In this document: positions 1 through 9,355 of the stretch, piece by piece
How positions within the stretch are numbered: position 1 is the first letter of the stretch
How the letters are laid out: each line of letters opens with the position of its first letter
NCBI GenBank assembly: GCA_016199745.1
Contig: JACQFZ010000050.1
Coordinates: 87,658 to 151,657, forward strand
Direction: 5' to 3'
Length of the DNA: 64,000 nt
From: Gammaproteobacteria bacterium
GTDB lineage: Bacteria > Pseudomonadota > Gammaproteobacteria > Acidiferrobacterales > Sulfurifustaceae
The notes under the pieces: generated by a model
Seen by the model: the letters and a program-made list of their open reading frames with translations, nothing else
What the model was told of the DNA's origin: nothing
Databases searched by the model: none
Made by a program: the position numbers and the translations under genes

Positions 1-1929
1 GTCGATATCACCGGCCGGGCGACCACGGAAGCCGGTTAGCAACGGATAGGTCTTGAGCGATTCCAGCGCGGCGCGAATATCGTTGCGCGACGCCGGTAAC
101 AGCACGGTCGCCGCATCTTTCAACAGCTCGACCATGATGCCACCGGTACCAACGGTCAACGCCAGTCCGAACTGCGGATCACGGTGCACGCCGACAATCA
201 ACTCAGCGATGACGTCCTGCGCCATGCGCTCGATTAGAAACCGATCGGAAAGCGTCTTCATCGACTCGATCGCCGTACGCACGTCGCTCGCGGCTTTGAG
301 GTTTAGCTTCACGCCACCGGCCTCGGTCTTGTGCGCCAGCGTATCCGACACCGCCTTGACCACCACCGGATAGCCGAGCTTGTCGGCGTAGGCCGCGGCT
401 TCGGCAGCACTGACGACGTTACCTTCCGGTACCGTCAGCCCGTGCGCGACTAATGCGCGCTTGCTGTCCCATTCGTTCAGCATGCGCTTCGGCGAATCGG
501 ACGATGCTGGCGGCGATACCAGCGGCAAGATGTCGTTAACGCGCGCCTGCGCGGCACCAATGTCGGCGGCGGCACGAATTGCGTCGAGGCATTCGACGAG
601 CCCCTGCATCGGCGCGATGCCTTCGGCCAACATCTTGTTACCGACAGATTCGGGCAGCCCTTCCGGCATCGAAGCGACGACCGACGCCATTGCTGTCGCG
701 CCGCTCTTATGGCGCGCGGCCACGAACGCCGCGAGCGTCGTGTCCCAATCGCCACTGCGACAACGATCGTCGCGCGGGAAGTCGAGGATCAAGAGATGCG
801 AGTCGAATTTGCAATCCATCAACCCAGTGAAGCATTCGGTCTGTGCTTCGAGATCGGCCCAGATGTAGGTGTGATAATCGAGCGGATTGGCGACGCTAAC
901 TTTATCGCCGAGCAGGTTATACAACCGCTGCCGCGCCGCTTCCGGAATCTTCGGCATCTCGAGCCCACGCGGTTGCGCGAGGTCGGCGGTCAGCGACGCC
1001 TCGCCGCCGGAGCAGCTGGCGGAGATGATGCGCTTGCCGTTGATGGCGCCGTGCACGTGCAGGAACTTCAAGGTCTCGATCAAACCGGTCGGGTCGTACA
1101 CGCGGGCGATGCCGAGGCGCTTGAACAGCGCGTCGTACAAACCGTCCGGGCCGGCGAGCGAACTCGTGTGGCTGACGGTGACTTGCGCGCCGAGATCGGA
1201 GCTGCCGGATTTGAGCGCGACCAGCGGGATCCGGCGCTTCAACGCCTTCAACGCCGCGCGTGAGAAGCCGGCGACGTCGTCCAGCCCTTCGAGATGCAAC
1301 CCGATGGCGCTGACGCGTGGATCTTCGAGCAACGCCTCGATCAACTCGTGCACGTTGGTGCCGGCTTTGTTGCCGACCGCAATCAAATACGCGAGCGGCA
1401 ATGAGCGCCGTTGCATCGTCAAGTTTAAGCCGACGTTACCACTCTGAGTGATGATGGCGACGCCGCGCTCGACGCGCGCGCCGCCGTGTTGATCCGGCCA
1501 CAACGCCGCGCCGTCGAGATAATTGAGCACGCCGTAGCAGTTCGGACCGATCACCGCCATGTCGGCAGCCGAATCGACCAACTGGCGCTGTAACGCCGCC
1601 CCTTCATCGCCAACTTCGGCGAAGCCCGAGGCGTAGCAAACGACGCCACCGGCGCCGCGCTTGTTGAGATCGGTAACGATCTCGACCGTGGCTTCACGTG
1701 GTACGGCGATGAAACTTGCGTCCGGTGCCGACGGCAACTCGGCGACGCTGCGATAGCATTTATAACCTTCGACACTCTCATGGCGCGGATGCACCGGCCA
1801 GATCTCACCTTTGAAACCGATCTGCTTGCATTGCCGTACCGCTTCCGCCGCCGGCTTGCCGCCAAAGACAGCGATATGACGCGGCGCCAACAGGCGCCGC
1901 AGATTTTGTTCGCGTTTGTCAGAAGTCAT
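1..1929 (-). CDS. ADP-forming acyl-CoA ligase (acetate-CoA ligase family), 3' end outside window
   Basis: The reverse strand is open from an ATG at 1929 to the window edge (643 codons), so the C-terminus is missing. The translation has an N-terminal CoA-binding domain (GPNCYG), a succinyl-CoA-ligase-like middle (ITQSGNVG; SHTSSLAG with His254 in the position of the phosphorylated His) and the start of an ATP-grasp domain (VVVKAVSD, HKTEAGGV). Fused enzymes of this family activate acids with ATP and CoA, giving ADP and phosphate. It is paralogous to the ligase at 5244-7334. Downstream of an acyl-CoA dehydrogenase and near carnitine genes, it may activate carnitine, gamma-butyrobetaine or a related acid; the substrate is inference. 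Confidence 0.88.
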   Translation of the reverse strand, partial: MTSDKREQNLRRLLAPRHIAVFGGKPAAEAVRQCKQIGFKGEIWPVHPRHESVEGYKCYRSVAELPSAPDASFIAVPREATVEIVTDLNKRGAGGVVCYASGFAEVGDEGAALQRQLVDSAADMAVIGPNCYGVLNYLDGAALWPDQHGGARVERGVAIITQSGNVGLNLTMQRRSLPLAYLIAVGNKAGTNVHELIEALLEDPRVSAIGLHLEGLDDVAGFSRAALKALKRRIPLVALKSGSSDLGAQVTVSHTSSLAGPDGLYDALFKRLGIARVYDPTGLIETLKFLHVHGAINGKRIISASCSGGEASLTADLAQPRGLEMPKIPEAARQRLYNLLGDKVSVANPLDYHTYIWADLEAQTECFTGLMDCKFDSHLLILDFPRDDRCRSGDWDTTLAAFVAARHKSGATAMASVVASMPEGLPESVGNKMLAEGIAPMQGLVECLDAIRAAADIGAAQARVNDILPLVSPPASSDSPKRMLNEWDSKRALVAHGLTVPEGNVVSAAEAAAYADKLGYPVVVKAVSDTLAHKTEAGGVKLNLKAASDVRTAIESMKTLSDRFLIERMAQDVIAELIVGVHRDPQFGLALTVGTGGIMVELLKDAATVLLPASRNDIRAALESLKTYPLLTGFRGRPAGDID

Positions 1930-1982
1930 TTCGAAAATCGCTCGCTCATCGTTCGCCCATCAAATGAGTATCGTGCCCGCTT

Positions 1983-2060
1983 TCCCTCATCCCCACCTTC
2001 TCCCGGAGGGAGAAGGGCTTAAAACCCCTCTCCTACCGGGAGAGGGGTTGGGGTGAGGGA
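1983..2060. repeat. GC-rich palindromic intergenic repeat
   Basis: The outer arms TCCCTCATCCCCACC and GGTTGGGGTGAGGGA enclose two inner CTCTCCC/GGGAGAG-type hairpins. This is one copy of a family found in many gaps of this window. It may also act as a terminator or mRNA stabiliser between the dehydrogenase and ligase genes. Confidence 0.8.
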
Positions 2061-2073
2061 TCTGTTGGTATCT

Positions 2074-3234
2074 CTAAGCCCCATGCGGCCGCAACAACCC
2101 GCGCGAAATGATGTGACGCTGAATCTCGCTGGTGCCGTCCCAAATACGCTCGACGCGCGCATCGCGCCAGAAGCGTTCGATCGGTAACTGCGACATCAGA
2201 CCCATGCCGCCGAAGATCTGCAGCGCCTGATCGGTAACGCGGCCCAACATTTCCGACGCGAACACCTTGGCCATCGCCGCGTCGATATCGGTCATGCGGT
2301 TTTGATCCATCTTCCACGCTGCTTGCAATGTCAGCAGCTCGGCGGCTTCGATATCGATCACCATGTCGGCCAGCTTGAAGCCGGTACCTTGGAAGCGGCC
2401 GATCGGCTGGCCGAACTGTTTACGCGTGGCAGCCCACTCGATCGCTAAGTCGTACACGCGGCGCGCGCGGCCGACGCTAGTGGCAGCGACCGTGAGGCGC
2501 GCCGGTCCGAGCCATTCGCCCATGAGCTCGAAGCCCTTGCCCTCTTCACCCATCAGGTTGCGCGCCGGTACACGGCAGTCAGTGAAGAACAGCTCGCACT
2601 GGTGATAACCGCGGTGCGACACGCAAGCGGAGCCACGACGAACTTCGAGACCCTTGGAATCTTTGTCGACCAGGAACGCGCTGATTTTTTTCTTCGGACC
2701 GTGCTTGGTCTCTTCGACGCCGGTAGCGGCGAACAGCACGATGAAGTCGGCCATGTCGGCATGGCTGATGAAGTGCTTGGTGCCGTTAATAACGTAGTCA
2801 TCACCGTCGCGTACCGCGCGCGTCTGCATGCCGCGCACGTCGGAGCCGGCATTCGGCTCGGTCATCGCCAAACAGTCGTGGCGCTCGCCGCGAACCGTCG
2901 GCAATAAATATTCTTCGCGCTGACTGCCGTGGCAGGCCTGCAGAATATTGCTCGGGCGCCCGACCAGCATCTGCAACGCAAACGAGGCACGACCGAGCTC
3001 GCGCTCCATCAATGTCATCGACAACGCATCCAACCCGCCGCCGCCGATGGCCTCGGGCATGTTGGCGGCGTACAGACCGGCGTTGATCGCCGTCTCTTGA
3101 ATTTCTTTCGCCAGCTCCGCCGGAATCTCGTCGAGACGCTCGACCGTGTCTTCGTGCGGGTATAGCTCGGTCTCGACGAAACGACGGACCGTGTCGACGA
3201 TCATCTGCTGCTCTTGGGTTAATTCGAAATTCAT
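2074..3234 (-). CDS. acyl-CoA dehydrogenase
   Basis: 386 aa, full length for a FAD-dependent acyl-CoA dehydrogenase. The substrate-binding stretch AMTEPNAGSD and the C-terminal FGGMG and RIWDGTSEIQR motifs are clear. In many family members the catalytic base is the Glu of a YEGT motif; here that position reads WDGT, so Asp may serve. The start has GAGG about 12 nt upstream. It is divergent from a LysR gene and about 145 bp upstream of an acyl-CoA ligase in the same direction. It passes electrons to ETF, and etfAB and ETF-QO are in the window. A role on gamma-butyrobetainyl-CoA or another carnitine-derived acyl-CoA fits the context but is not shown by the sequence. Confidence 0.92.
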   Translation of the reverse strand: MNFELTQEQQMIVDTVRRFVETELYPHEDTVERLDEIPAELAKEIQETAINAGLYAANMPEAIGGGGLDALSMTLMERELGRASFALQMLVGRPSNILQACHGSQREEYLLPTVRGERHDCLAMTEPNAGSDVRGMQTRAVRDGDDYVINGTKHFISHADMADFIVLFAATGVEETKHGPKKKISAFLVDKDSKGLEVRRGSACVSHRGYHQCELFFTDCRVPARNLMGEEGKGFELMGEWLGPARLTVAATSVGRARRVYDLAIEWAATRKQFGQPIGRFQGTGFKLADMVIDIEAAELLTLQAAWKMDQNRMTDIDAAMAKVFASEMLGRVTDQALQIFGGMGLMSQLPIERFWRDARVERIWDGTSEIQRHIISRGLLRPHGA

Positions 3235-3357
3235 GAAAATTAGGCCTCGGTAATGTATTTAGGCTAGAAACGACATAACGCCTCTGACCGGCTGCGGAAT
3301 CCCCAAATAGTAGTGTGCTGGAAATTCGCTAACAAACGATGTAATCAGCTACAGTTA

Positions 3358-3372
3358 ATAAGCTAGGCTTAT
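3358..3372. promoter_or_regulatory. LysR-type dyad (ATAAGC-TAG-GCTTAT)
   Basis: A perfect 6+3+6 palindrome lies 13 bp before the LysR gene, in the 151-bp gap shared with the divergent acyl-CoA dehydrogenase. It contains a T-N11-A core, the classic LysR-box spacing. Its closeness to the start suggests autoregulation and possibly control of both genes. Confidence 0.5.
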
Positions 3373-3385
3373 ACGAAAAATCATC

Positions 3386-4369
3386 ATGTCGATAAAAAAT
3401 CTTCAGCTCAATTGGTTGCGAACATTCGAAGCCGTCGGACGCCATCTGAGCTTTTCCAACGCGGCGACGCAATTGAATATGAGTCAATCTGCCGTCAGTC
3501 AGCAGATCCGACTGCTCGAGCACAAGCTGGGAAAAAAACTGTTCTTGCGCGGCCACCGCTCGGTAGAGCTCACGGTCGCCGGGCTGGCGTACTTGAGTCT
3601 GGTGCGAGAGGCGCTGCAACACATTGAGCGCGGCATGGAGAGCATTTTCAATAGCGTCGCCCAGGGAGTATTGGAGCTGAGCGTCAGCAATAGCATTGCG
3701 CAACTGTGGCTCGCCCCGCGCTTGAAACGCTTCGCTACGCTCTATCCGCAAGTCTCGCTCCGCATGTATGGAAGAATTTGGGACGCCGCCGGACCGGCGA
3801 GCACCGCCGAATTGGAAATCCGCTACGGCAAAGGACAGTGGACTGGTTTCGAGATGACCGAGTTGTTGACCGGTGGATTGCGCCCTTATTGCTCTCCCAC
3901 ATTGGTCGATGACGTCCGCGCTGGTAGGTTGCTAACGTTGCCGCTCATCGACGTGCTGGGCACGCCGGTGGGCTGGAACGAATGGATCGCGCAGCACGGG
4001 GCGAACGATATGACCTCTGTGCAACGGTTGTATGTCGACAATTACGCGATCGCTGCCGACATGGCGGCTCACAACGTCGGCGTCTGTCTGATTAACGATC
4101 AGCTCGTACAAGGCTCGCATCTTCATCATGTGTTAGTTGCGCCGTTAGACAATTCCATTGACGATCAAGCGAACTTCTATCTGCTTCAGCCGAAGGATAA
4201 GTCCATCTCCGCCGCCGCCAGAGCCTTCAGTGGATGGATCAAGAATGAGCTCACTCATACCTCGACCGCCGCTACCTTATCCATCCCGCAACTTCGTCTG
4301 CGACACAACGTCCGCCGCTCAAACATTCTCCCGCGACGCTCGCGACGATCGACGACTTCCAAAAATTAG
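3386..4369 (+). CDS. LysR-family transcriptional regulator (GcvA-like)
   Basis: 327 aa. The N-terminal winged helix-turn-helix at about residues 8-65 (LNWLRTFEAVGRHLSF, LNMSQSAVSQQIRLLE) is followed by a periplasmic-binding-like effector domain. The opening is typical of the GcvA branch. It is transcribed away from the acyl-CoA dehydrogenase, the usual layout for a LysR regulator and its target. The C-terminal 40 residues are Arg/Ser-rich and probably unstructured. The stop codon lies within the terminator shared with cdhB. The effector is unknown. Confidence 0.9.
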   Translation: MSIKNLQLNWLRTFEAVGRHLSFSNAATQLNMSQSAVSQQIRLLEHKLGKKLFLRGHRSVELTVAGLAYLSLVREALQHIERGMESIFNSVAQGVLELSVSNSIAQLWLAPRLKRFATLYPQVSLRMYGRIWDAAGPASTAELEIRYGKGQWTGFEMTELLTGGLRPYCSPTLVDDVRAGRLLTLPLIDVLGTPVGWNEWIAQHGANDMTSVQRLYVDNYAIAADMAAHNVGVCLINDQLVQGSHLHHVLVAPLDNSIDDQANFYLLQPKDKSISAAARAFSGWIKNELTHTSTAATLSIPQLRLRHNVRRSNILPRRSRRSTTSKN

Positions 4370-4393
4370 CCGCTGCGAGAATAGCGGCTAATT
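4364..4393 (-). terminator. intrinsic terminator between cdhB and the LysR gene
   Basis: An 11-bp perfect stem (AATTAGCCGCT with AGCGGCTAATT) lies between two convergent genes. On the minus strand a run of T follows the stem, so it chiefly ends the cdh operon. Confidence 0.75.
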
Positions 4394-4396
4394 AGA

Positions 4397-4948
4397 TTAA
4401 CGACGGATACCGATCACTCGCCCGGCCCACTTCGGTCGCGCCAGGCTGGCGTGTGCCGTCTGGATCGCTTGCAGGCGCTCGTACAATTCCGGCGGCATCG
4501 GCGCCGAGCGCGCGGCGTTCATGTCGACGTGCGCCAACATCTGTTCTTCGACCGCGAGTAGATCGCCGGTGTCGGCGTGCAGCATCGTTTGAAAAACGTG
4601 GACGCGTTTCGGATCGAGGTCGAGCACGTGATAGGTGAAACGCAACGGCTCGCCCTCAAGGACTTCCTTCAAGAAGTGGACGTTGGTCTGAACGGTGTAG
4701 AGCGAGAAGCCGTTCGCGCGATAAGCCTCGTCGATGCCGACGTAACGGTAAAACACGTCGGAGTTGTCACCGAACACGAGCACGTAGGCCGACTCGCTCA
4801 TGTGCTTGTTGTAGTCGACCCAGGCGCGCTGCACGGTGGTCTCGTGCAGACACAGCGGCGCGGCAATCGGCGCTGATAGGTCCCACTGCCGGCCGGCGGT
4901 GCCTTCGTACGGCGTGAGTAATTCGTGCGGACGATCGAGTCGGTTCAT
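4397..4948 (-). CDS. cdhB: betainyl-CoA thioesterase (4HBT hot-dog family)
   Basis: 183 aa, one hot-dog domain. The segment WVDYNKHMSESAY carries the Asp-Tyr-N-x-H-M active-site pattern of 4-hydroxybenzoyl-CoA-type thioesterases. In Pseudomonas carnitine degradation CdhB releases glycine betaine from betainyl-CoA. Location in the same-strand run with cdhA and cdhC supports that role. It is the last gene before a terminator. The gap to the upstream ligase gene (295 bp) is filled with palindromic repeats, so it may have lower or separate expression. Confidence 0.87.
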   Translation of the reverse strand: MNRLDRPHELLTPYEGTAGRQWDLSAPIAAPLCLHETTVQRAWVDYNKHMSESAYVLVFGDNSDVFYRYVGIDEAYRANGFSLYTVQTNVHFLKEVLEGEPLRFTYHVLDLDPKRVHVFQTMLHADTGDLLAVEEQMLAHVDMNAARSAPMPPELYERLQAIQTAHASLARPKWAGRVIGIRR

Positions 4949-4977
4949 GCAATGGCTTCAACAATAGCGATGAACTA

Positions 4978-5243
4978 TTCCCTCCCCCTCAGGGGGGTGA
5001 GGCGGGAATTTCGCGAGTGTCCGGTGGACACTCGCGCCGCCGAACGGGTGCGCATGATTCTCGCGCACACCGGGCGGGAACAACCCGGGGTGGGGGTGGG
5101 TTTGTCTTCAACCGCGAAACCCACCCCCATCCTGTTTCCTACCCAGGGCACAAGAAAACCACTTGCGCCCGCTCGACGGCGCCGATGCCTGTTAAATGCA
5201 TCGGCGCCAACTCCGTCTCGCCCCCTGAGGGGGAAGGAACGTC
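4978..5243. repeat. compound palindromic repeat block
   Basis: The block is bounded by CCCTCCCCCTCAGGGG and CCCCCTGAGGGGGAAGG. Inside are perfect hairpins at 5012-5036, about 5091-5127 (GGGTGGGTTT with AAACCCACCC) and 5178-5208. No gene is visible. A shorter relative lies at 40555-40652 between fdsA and fdsB. Confidence 0.8.
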
Positions 5244-7334
5244 CTAATTCACTTTGGCGACGTCTTCCACCACGATCAATGCATCGACCGCGACCGCACC
5301 ATCGGCTTGAAGAATCAGCGGATTGACGTCGATCTCGTTGACGCTTGGTTGCTCCATCGCCAACCGGCCGATGGCGACCAGTGTCTTAGCGACCTGCTCC
5401 AGTGCCGCTGCGCTGCCCATACCCGACAACGTCGGTGCACGTTGCACGAGCGCACGTGCCGCCGGCAGATCGAGCGGCGCCAATGCCACCGCCACCAAGC
5501 CGGCGGCTTCGGCAATCGCGCCACCGAGGCCGACGACGATCAACGGACCGTACTCGGGGTCACGCGTCATACCGCAGAGCACTTCGACGCCGGCGCTGAC
5601 TTGCTCAGCCACCAAGACCTTGCCGCCGAGCTGCACCGCGACCGATTTGGCTTCGGCGGCACTGGTGATATTGAGGCGCACACCACCCATCTTCTGTTTA
5701 TGCGCCGGGCCGTCGCTCTTGACGACGACCTTCGGCACTTTCATTTTTTCGAACGCGGCCGAGGCCTCATCCGCCGTCGCGCACCGTGCCCGCTGCGCGA
5801 AGCGCACGCCGAACTTTTCCAGAATGGCGGCGGACTCGTGCTCAGACATGGCACCCGGGCGCAATGAACCGTCGATGTTGATCTTCGGCCCGCTCGGCAG
5901 TTGCGGCGGCGTCGCCGGCTTCCACCCTGCAACTCGGGACAGTGCGCGCAGCGCTTGACCGGTACCGCGCAACAGCGGTACGTCCAGTTTGCGAGCGAGC
6001 TCGACGATCGACGGCGGCGGATCGACGTTATGCACAGTGCTGACCGCTGGGAAGATGCCGCTGTCCGGCTTGATCTCGCCGAGTGCGGCAACGATCGCCT
6101 CGTTCCACTTCAACTCGGTCTCACCGCGGTAGTGCGAGACGTCGACTTGCGCGAACAGGATGTCGTAGTTGCCACGATCGCGCAGGATACGGGCGCAACC
6201 CGAATAAATTTTTTCGTCATCGTCGATACCGAAGCAGTCGAGCGGATTTTCCGGATTGACGAAGTTGGGGAAGGTCTTGACCAGCTCTTGCTTGATGTCG
6301 TCGCTGAACGACTCGAACGGCACACCCGAAGCTTCACCAAGATCAGCAACGAGTGAAGCCTCACCGCCTGACTCCGAAATGGCAGCGATGCGCTTGCCAC
6401 GCGGTAACGGCCGACGGCGGCCGAGGATCTCCAAGGTCTCCAAAAATTCTTGGTAGTCGGTGACATCGATGGCGCCGTAGCGATCGAGCACTGCCGAGAA
6501 CGTGCGCACCGAACCGACGATAGCGCCGGTGTGGGCGAGCGCGGTGCGAACGGCCGCCTGACTGCGGCCGACCTTGAGACACACAACCGGTTTGCCGGCA
6601 TTAGCAGCGCGCGCGAGCGCAGCTTCGAATGCTTTCGGCCGGCGCACCGACTCAACGAACAAACCGATGGCCTTGGTCTGTGCGTCGTCAGCAAACAATG
6701 CGAGAAAGTCGGCGACGTCGCGGTTCATTTCACCGCCGGTAGAAAGCACGGTGCGGAAACCCACGCGCGGGCCGGAGCAAAGCAGCGCCTCAGCGATCGA
6801 ACCCGATTGTGCGGACACCGAGACGTGTCCACCGATCCAGTTGTTCGGCTTCGGCAACGTACCGATCCAGGTCGAGACACCCCCCGGGGTGGCGGCACCC
6901 ATACAGTTCGGGCCCATCAACGCAATGCCGTTGGCATTAGCAATGGTGCGCACGCGCTCCTTCACCTTCTCACCAGCCGGGCCGGATTCAGCACCGAGAC
7001 CCGGGAGGAATACAGCCTTGATGCCCGCCTCGATCACGTCGGCCAACGCGGCTTCGACGCGATCGTGATGGACCAACAACACAGCAGTCGTCGGAGTCTC
7101 CGGCAGCGCGGTCAACTTCGGATAGCACTTGTCGCCGAGCACAGTCTCGCGCGTCGGATTGACGAACCAGACCGGCGCCCCACCCGACTTCAACTGCAGA
7201 AGCCGGTCGCTCGCGAGCTTGGTGCGATCGGACGCACCGACGACCGCGACCGAGCGCGGGAATACGAGGTCGATCACATCGCTACGCAGATCGGCGGAGT
7301 TCACCGGGCCTGCTGCCTTCGACTCCTTCGTCAT
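5244..7334 (-). CDS. ADP-forming acyl-CoA ligase (fused, full length)
   Basis: 696 aa from the ATG at 7334. GAGGA lies 10 nt upstream, inside the end of cdhA; an upstream in-frame TTG at 7340 is less likely. Domains in order are a CoA-binding Rossmann fold (VAVVGASDR), a flavodoxin-like ligase domain (MGPNCMGA, SAQSGSIAEALL, AHTGAIVG with the phospho-His near residue 270) and an ATP-grasp domain from about 480 (VVVKSDGPAHKQKMGGV, EIDVNPLIL). It starts 6 bp after cdhA, so the two are co-transcribed. In caiC-type systems an AMP-forming ligase activates carnitine or crotonobetaine; this enzyme could be a substitute, which is inference. Confidence 0.92.
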   Translation of the reverse strand: MTKESKAAGPVNSADLRSDVIDLVFPRSVAVVGASDRTKLASDRLLQLKSGGAPVWFVNPTRETVLGDKCYPKLTALPETPTTAVLLVHHDRVEAALADVIEAGIKAVFLPGLGAESGPAGEKVKERVRTIANANGIALMGPNCMGAATPGGVSTWIGTLPKPNNWIGGHVSVSAQSGSIAEALLCSGPRVGFRTVLSTGGEMNRDVADFLALFADDAQTKAIGLFVESVRRPKAFEAALARAANAGKPVVCLKVGRSQAAVRTALAHTGAIVGSVRTFSAVLDRYGAIDVTDYQEFLETLEILGRRRPLPRGKRIAAISESGGEASLVADLGEASGVPFESFSDDIKQELVKTFPNFVNPENPLDCFGIDDDEKIYSGCARILRDRGNYDILFAQVDVSHYRGETELKWNEAIVAALGEIKPDSGIFPAVSTVHNVDPPPSIVELARKLDVPLLRGTGQALRALSRVAGWKPATPPQLPSGPKINIDGSLRPGAMSEHESAAILEKFGVRFAQRARCATADEASAAFEKMKVPKVVVKSDGPAHKQKMGGVRLNITSAAEAKSVAVQLGGKVLVAEQVSAGVEVLCGMTRDPEYGPLIVVGLGGAIAEAAGLVAVALAPLDLPAARALVQRAPTLSGMGSAAALEQVAKTLVAIGRLAMEQPSVNEIDVNPLILQADGAVAVDALIVVEDVAKVN

Positions 7335-7340
7335 GATCAA

Positions 7341-8306
7341 TTAATCCTCGAACTTAAAGCCGTGGCGCGACTTCGCACCCTTCACTGCTTCGATTACGCT
7401 GATGATGGCGTCATCGCGGTAACGCTCCAGCTCTTTGATCGAACGCTCGCCTTGCTGCACCTTTGTGCCGTCGACGACGTCGTCGATCAGCTTGTCGGTT
7501 AACTTCGGCGCGATCAGCTTGGTCCACGGCAACTCGAGCGCCGGTCCGAACTGTTGCATGAAGTGACGCATGCCAGCTTCGCCACCAGCGAGGGTGTAAA
7601 CCTGGAACGTACCCATGAACGACCAGCGAATGCCGGCGCCAAAGCGAACGGCATCGTCGATCTCACCGGTGGTGGCAACGCCTTCGTTGACCAAGTGAAG
7701 TGCTTCGCGCCAGAGCGCTTCGAGCAAACGATCGGCGATGAAGCCGGGGATTTCTTTGCGAACCTTCAGCGGACGCATGCCGAGGTCGGCGTAGATCTGC
7801 ATCGCCGCTTCGACGGTTTCGGGCGCGGTCTTGTTGCCACCGAGCACTTCAACCAACGGCAACAGATAAACCGGATTGAACGGATGACCAACGACGCAAC
7901 GCTCCGGGTGCTTCGCATCGGCGTAGAACTCGGACGGCAACAGGCCGGAGGTCGACGAACCGATGATGGCGTTCGGCTTGGCGGCGGCGCTGATCTGCGC
8001 GTGGATTTTTTTCTTGAGGTCGAGACGTTCCGGCGCGCTTTCTTGAATGAAGTCGGCGTCCTTCACGCACTCTTCCACGGTCGCGACGAACTTCAAGCGC
8101 GACGGCGACGCACCCGGCTTCAGGCCGACGCGTTCGAGCGCAGGCCACGCATTGGCAACGTTGGCGCGCAGTTGCTTTTCAGCACCTGCGCCCGGATCCC
8201 AAGCAACGACGTCCAAACCGTTGGCCAGCGCGCGCGATACCCAGCCACTGCCGATAACGCCGACGCCGAGGGCGGCGAAGGTTTTGATATTGGTGATGAC
8301 AGCCAT
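7341..8306 (-). CDS. cdhA: L-carnitine 3-dehydrogenase
   Basis: 321 aa from an ATG at 8306 preceded by AAGGA. The frame stays open upstream into cdhC, but that extension lacks family character and is not counted. The N-terminal NAD-binding motif is [26 protein letters not shown] and the C-terminal helical domain are those of 3-hydroxyacyl-CoA-dehydrogenase-like proteins. Its length equals that of known carnitine dehydrogenases, which oxidise L-carnitine to 3-dehydrocarnitine with NAD. cdhC lies upstream and a ligase 6 bp downstream. Confidence 0.92.
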   Translation of the reverse strand: MAVITNIKTFAALGVGVIGSGWVSRALANGLDVVAWDPGAGAEKQLRANVANAWPALERVGLKPGASPSRLKFVATVEECVKDADFIQESAPERLDLKKKIHAQISAAAKPNAIIGSSTSGLLPSEFYADAKHPERCVVGHPFNPVYLLPLVEVLGGNKTAPETVEAAMQIYADLGMRPLKVRKEIPGFIADRLLEALWREALHLVNEGVATTGEIDDAVRFGAGIRWSFMGTFQVYTLAGGEAGMRHFMQQFGPALELPWTKLIAPKLTDKLIDDVVDGTKVQQGERSIKELERYRDDAIISVIEAVKGAKSRHGFKFED

Positions 8307-8343
8307 GGTTTTTTCCTTGGAAAGTTGTCGAACAAAGTCTTGA

Positions 8344-8400
8344 ATGTAGGGTGCGTCCCACGCACCGTTTTTTAATTGGTGCGCAGGGCGCACCCTACAT
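8344..8400. repeat. REP-like inverted repeat (GTAGGGTGCG type)
   Basis: The arms ATGTAGGGTGCG and CGCACCCTACAT enclose a second pair (CGCACC, GGTGCG) around TTTTTTAATT. It sits between cdhC and cdhA and could form a stable hairpin in their mRNA. Related GTAGGGTGGGC copies occur at 55601 and 61729. Confidence 0.8.
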
Positions 8401-8419
8401 TTCGAATTTAGAAATTCTC

Positions 8420-9313
8420 TTACTTCGTGCGCTTCTTGAGGTTGAGCTTCTTGCGGCCTTCTTCCGGCGTCAGCGGCTTGGCACCGAGGCGGGTGATGAT
8501 CTCGCAAGCACGCTCGGTCAACGAACCGTTGCTGGCGTACACGCCTTTGTCGAGGAAGAGATTGTCTTCGAGACCGACGCGAACGTTGCCGCCGAGGAGA
8601 ATCGCTTGCGCCACCATCGGCATCTGCATGCGGCCGATACCGAAGCCGGCCCAGGTCGCGCCTTCCGGCATATTGTCGACGAACGCTTTCATCGTTGTCG
8701 TGTCGGCCGGTGCGCCCCAGGGAATGCCGAGGCAGATTTGGAACAGCGGGTTCGAATCGAGCAGGCCTTCTTTGAGCAACTGCTTGGCGAACCACAGGTG
8801 GCCGGTGTCGAACACTTCGAGCTCCGGCTTCACACCGAGCTCTTGGATCTTCTTGGCGCCGGCACGCAATTGCGCCGGAGTCGATACGTAGATGTAATCG
8901 CCGTCACCGAAGTTGAGCGTGCCACAATCGAGCGTACAGATATCCGGTAGCAGTGCTTCGACGTGCACCAAGCGGGTCAGGCCGCCGACGAGGTCGGTGC
9001 CCTTGCCGAAGTTCATTGGCTCTTCGCCTTTACCGATTTCGAGATCGCCGCCCATGCCAGCAGTCAGGTTCAGGATCATATCGACGCCGGACGAACGAAT
9101 GCGGTCGACCACTTCGCGATAGAGGTTCACATCGCGGCTAGGCTTGCCGTTTTCCGGGTTACGCACATGGCAGTGCACCACGGTGGCGCCGGCCTTGGCG
9201 GCCTCGATAGCGGCGTCAGCGATCTGCTTCGGGGTGATGGGAATGGCCGGATGTCTACCGACGGTGTCACCCGCTCCGGTAACTGCACACGTGACGATAA
9301 CTTCATGATTCAT
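8420..9313 (-). CDS. cdhC: 3-keto acid cleavage enzyme (dehydrocarnitine:acetyl-CoA)
   Basis: 297 aa, BKACE (DUF849) family TIM barrel. [13 protein letters not shown] at the start, [15 protein letters not shown] (metal-binding His pair) and the C-terminal [14 protein letters not shown] stretch are characteristic. With acetyl-CoA, CdhC converts 3-dehydrocarnitine into betainyl-CoA and acetoacetate. The neighbours cdhA and cdhB make this substrate the most likely. The 179-bp upstream gap carries a long inverted repeat and a 21-bp-spaced direct repeat that look like its control region. Confidence 0.92.
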   Translation of the reverse strand: MNHEVIVTCAVTGAGDTVGRHPAIPITPKQIADAAIEAAKAGATVVHCHVRNPENGKPSRDVNLYREVVDRIRSSGVDMILNLTAGMGGDLEIGKGEEPMNFGKGTDLVGGLTRLVHVEALLPDICTLDCGTLNFGDGDYIYVSTPAQLRAGAKKIQELGVKPELEVFDTGHLWFAKQLLKEGLLDSNPLFQICLGIPWGAPADTTTMKAFVDNMPEGATWAGFGIGRMQMPMVAQAILLGGNVRVGLEDNLFLDKGVYASNGSLTERACEIITRLGAKPLTPEEGRKKLNLKKRTK

Positions 9314-9355
9314 GGTTAATGTCCTTCAACAAAACGGTTTTTTTGACGCGAACCC

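Noticed and set aside
8307..8795. N-terminal extension of cdhA giving a 484-aa protein
   Set aside because: The extension is a shifted frame of cdhC; the NAD-binding motif starts right after the ATG at 8306, which has its own ribosome site.
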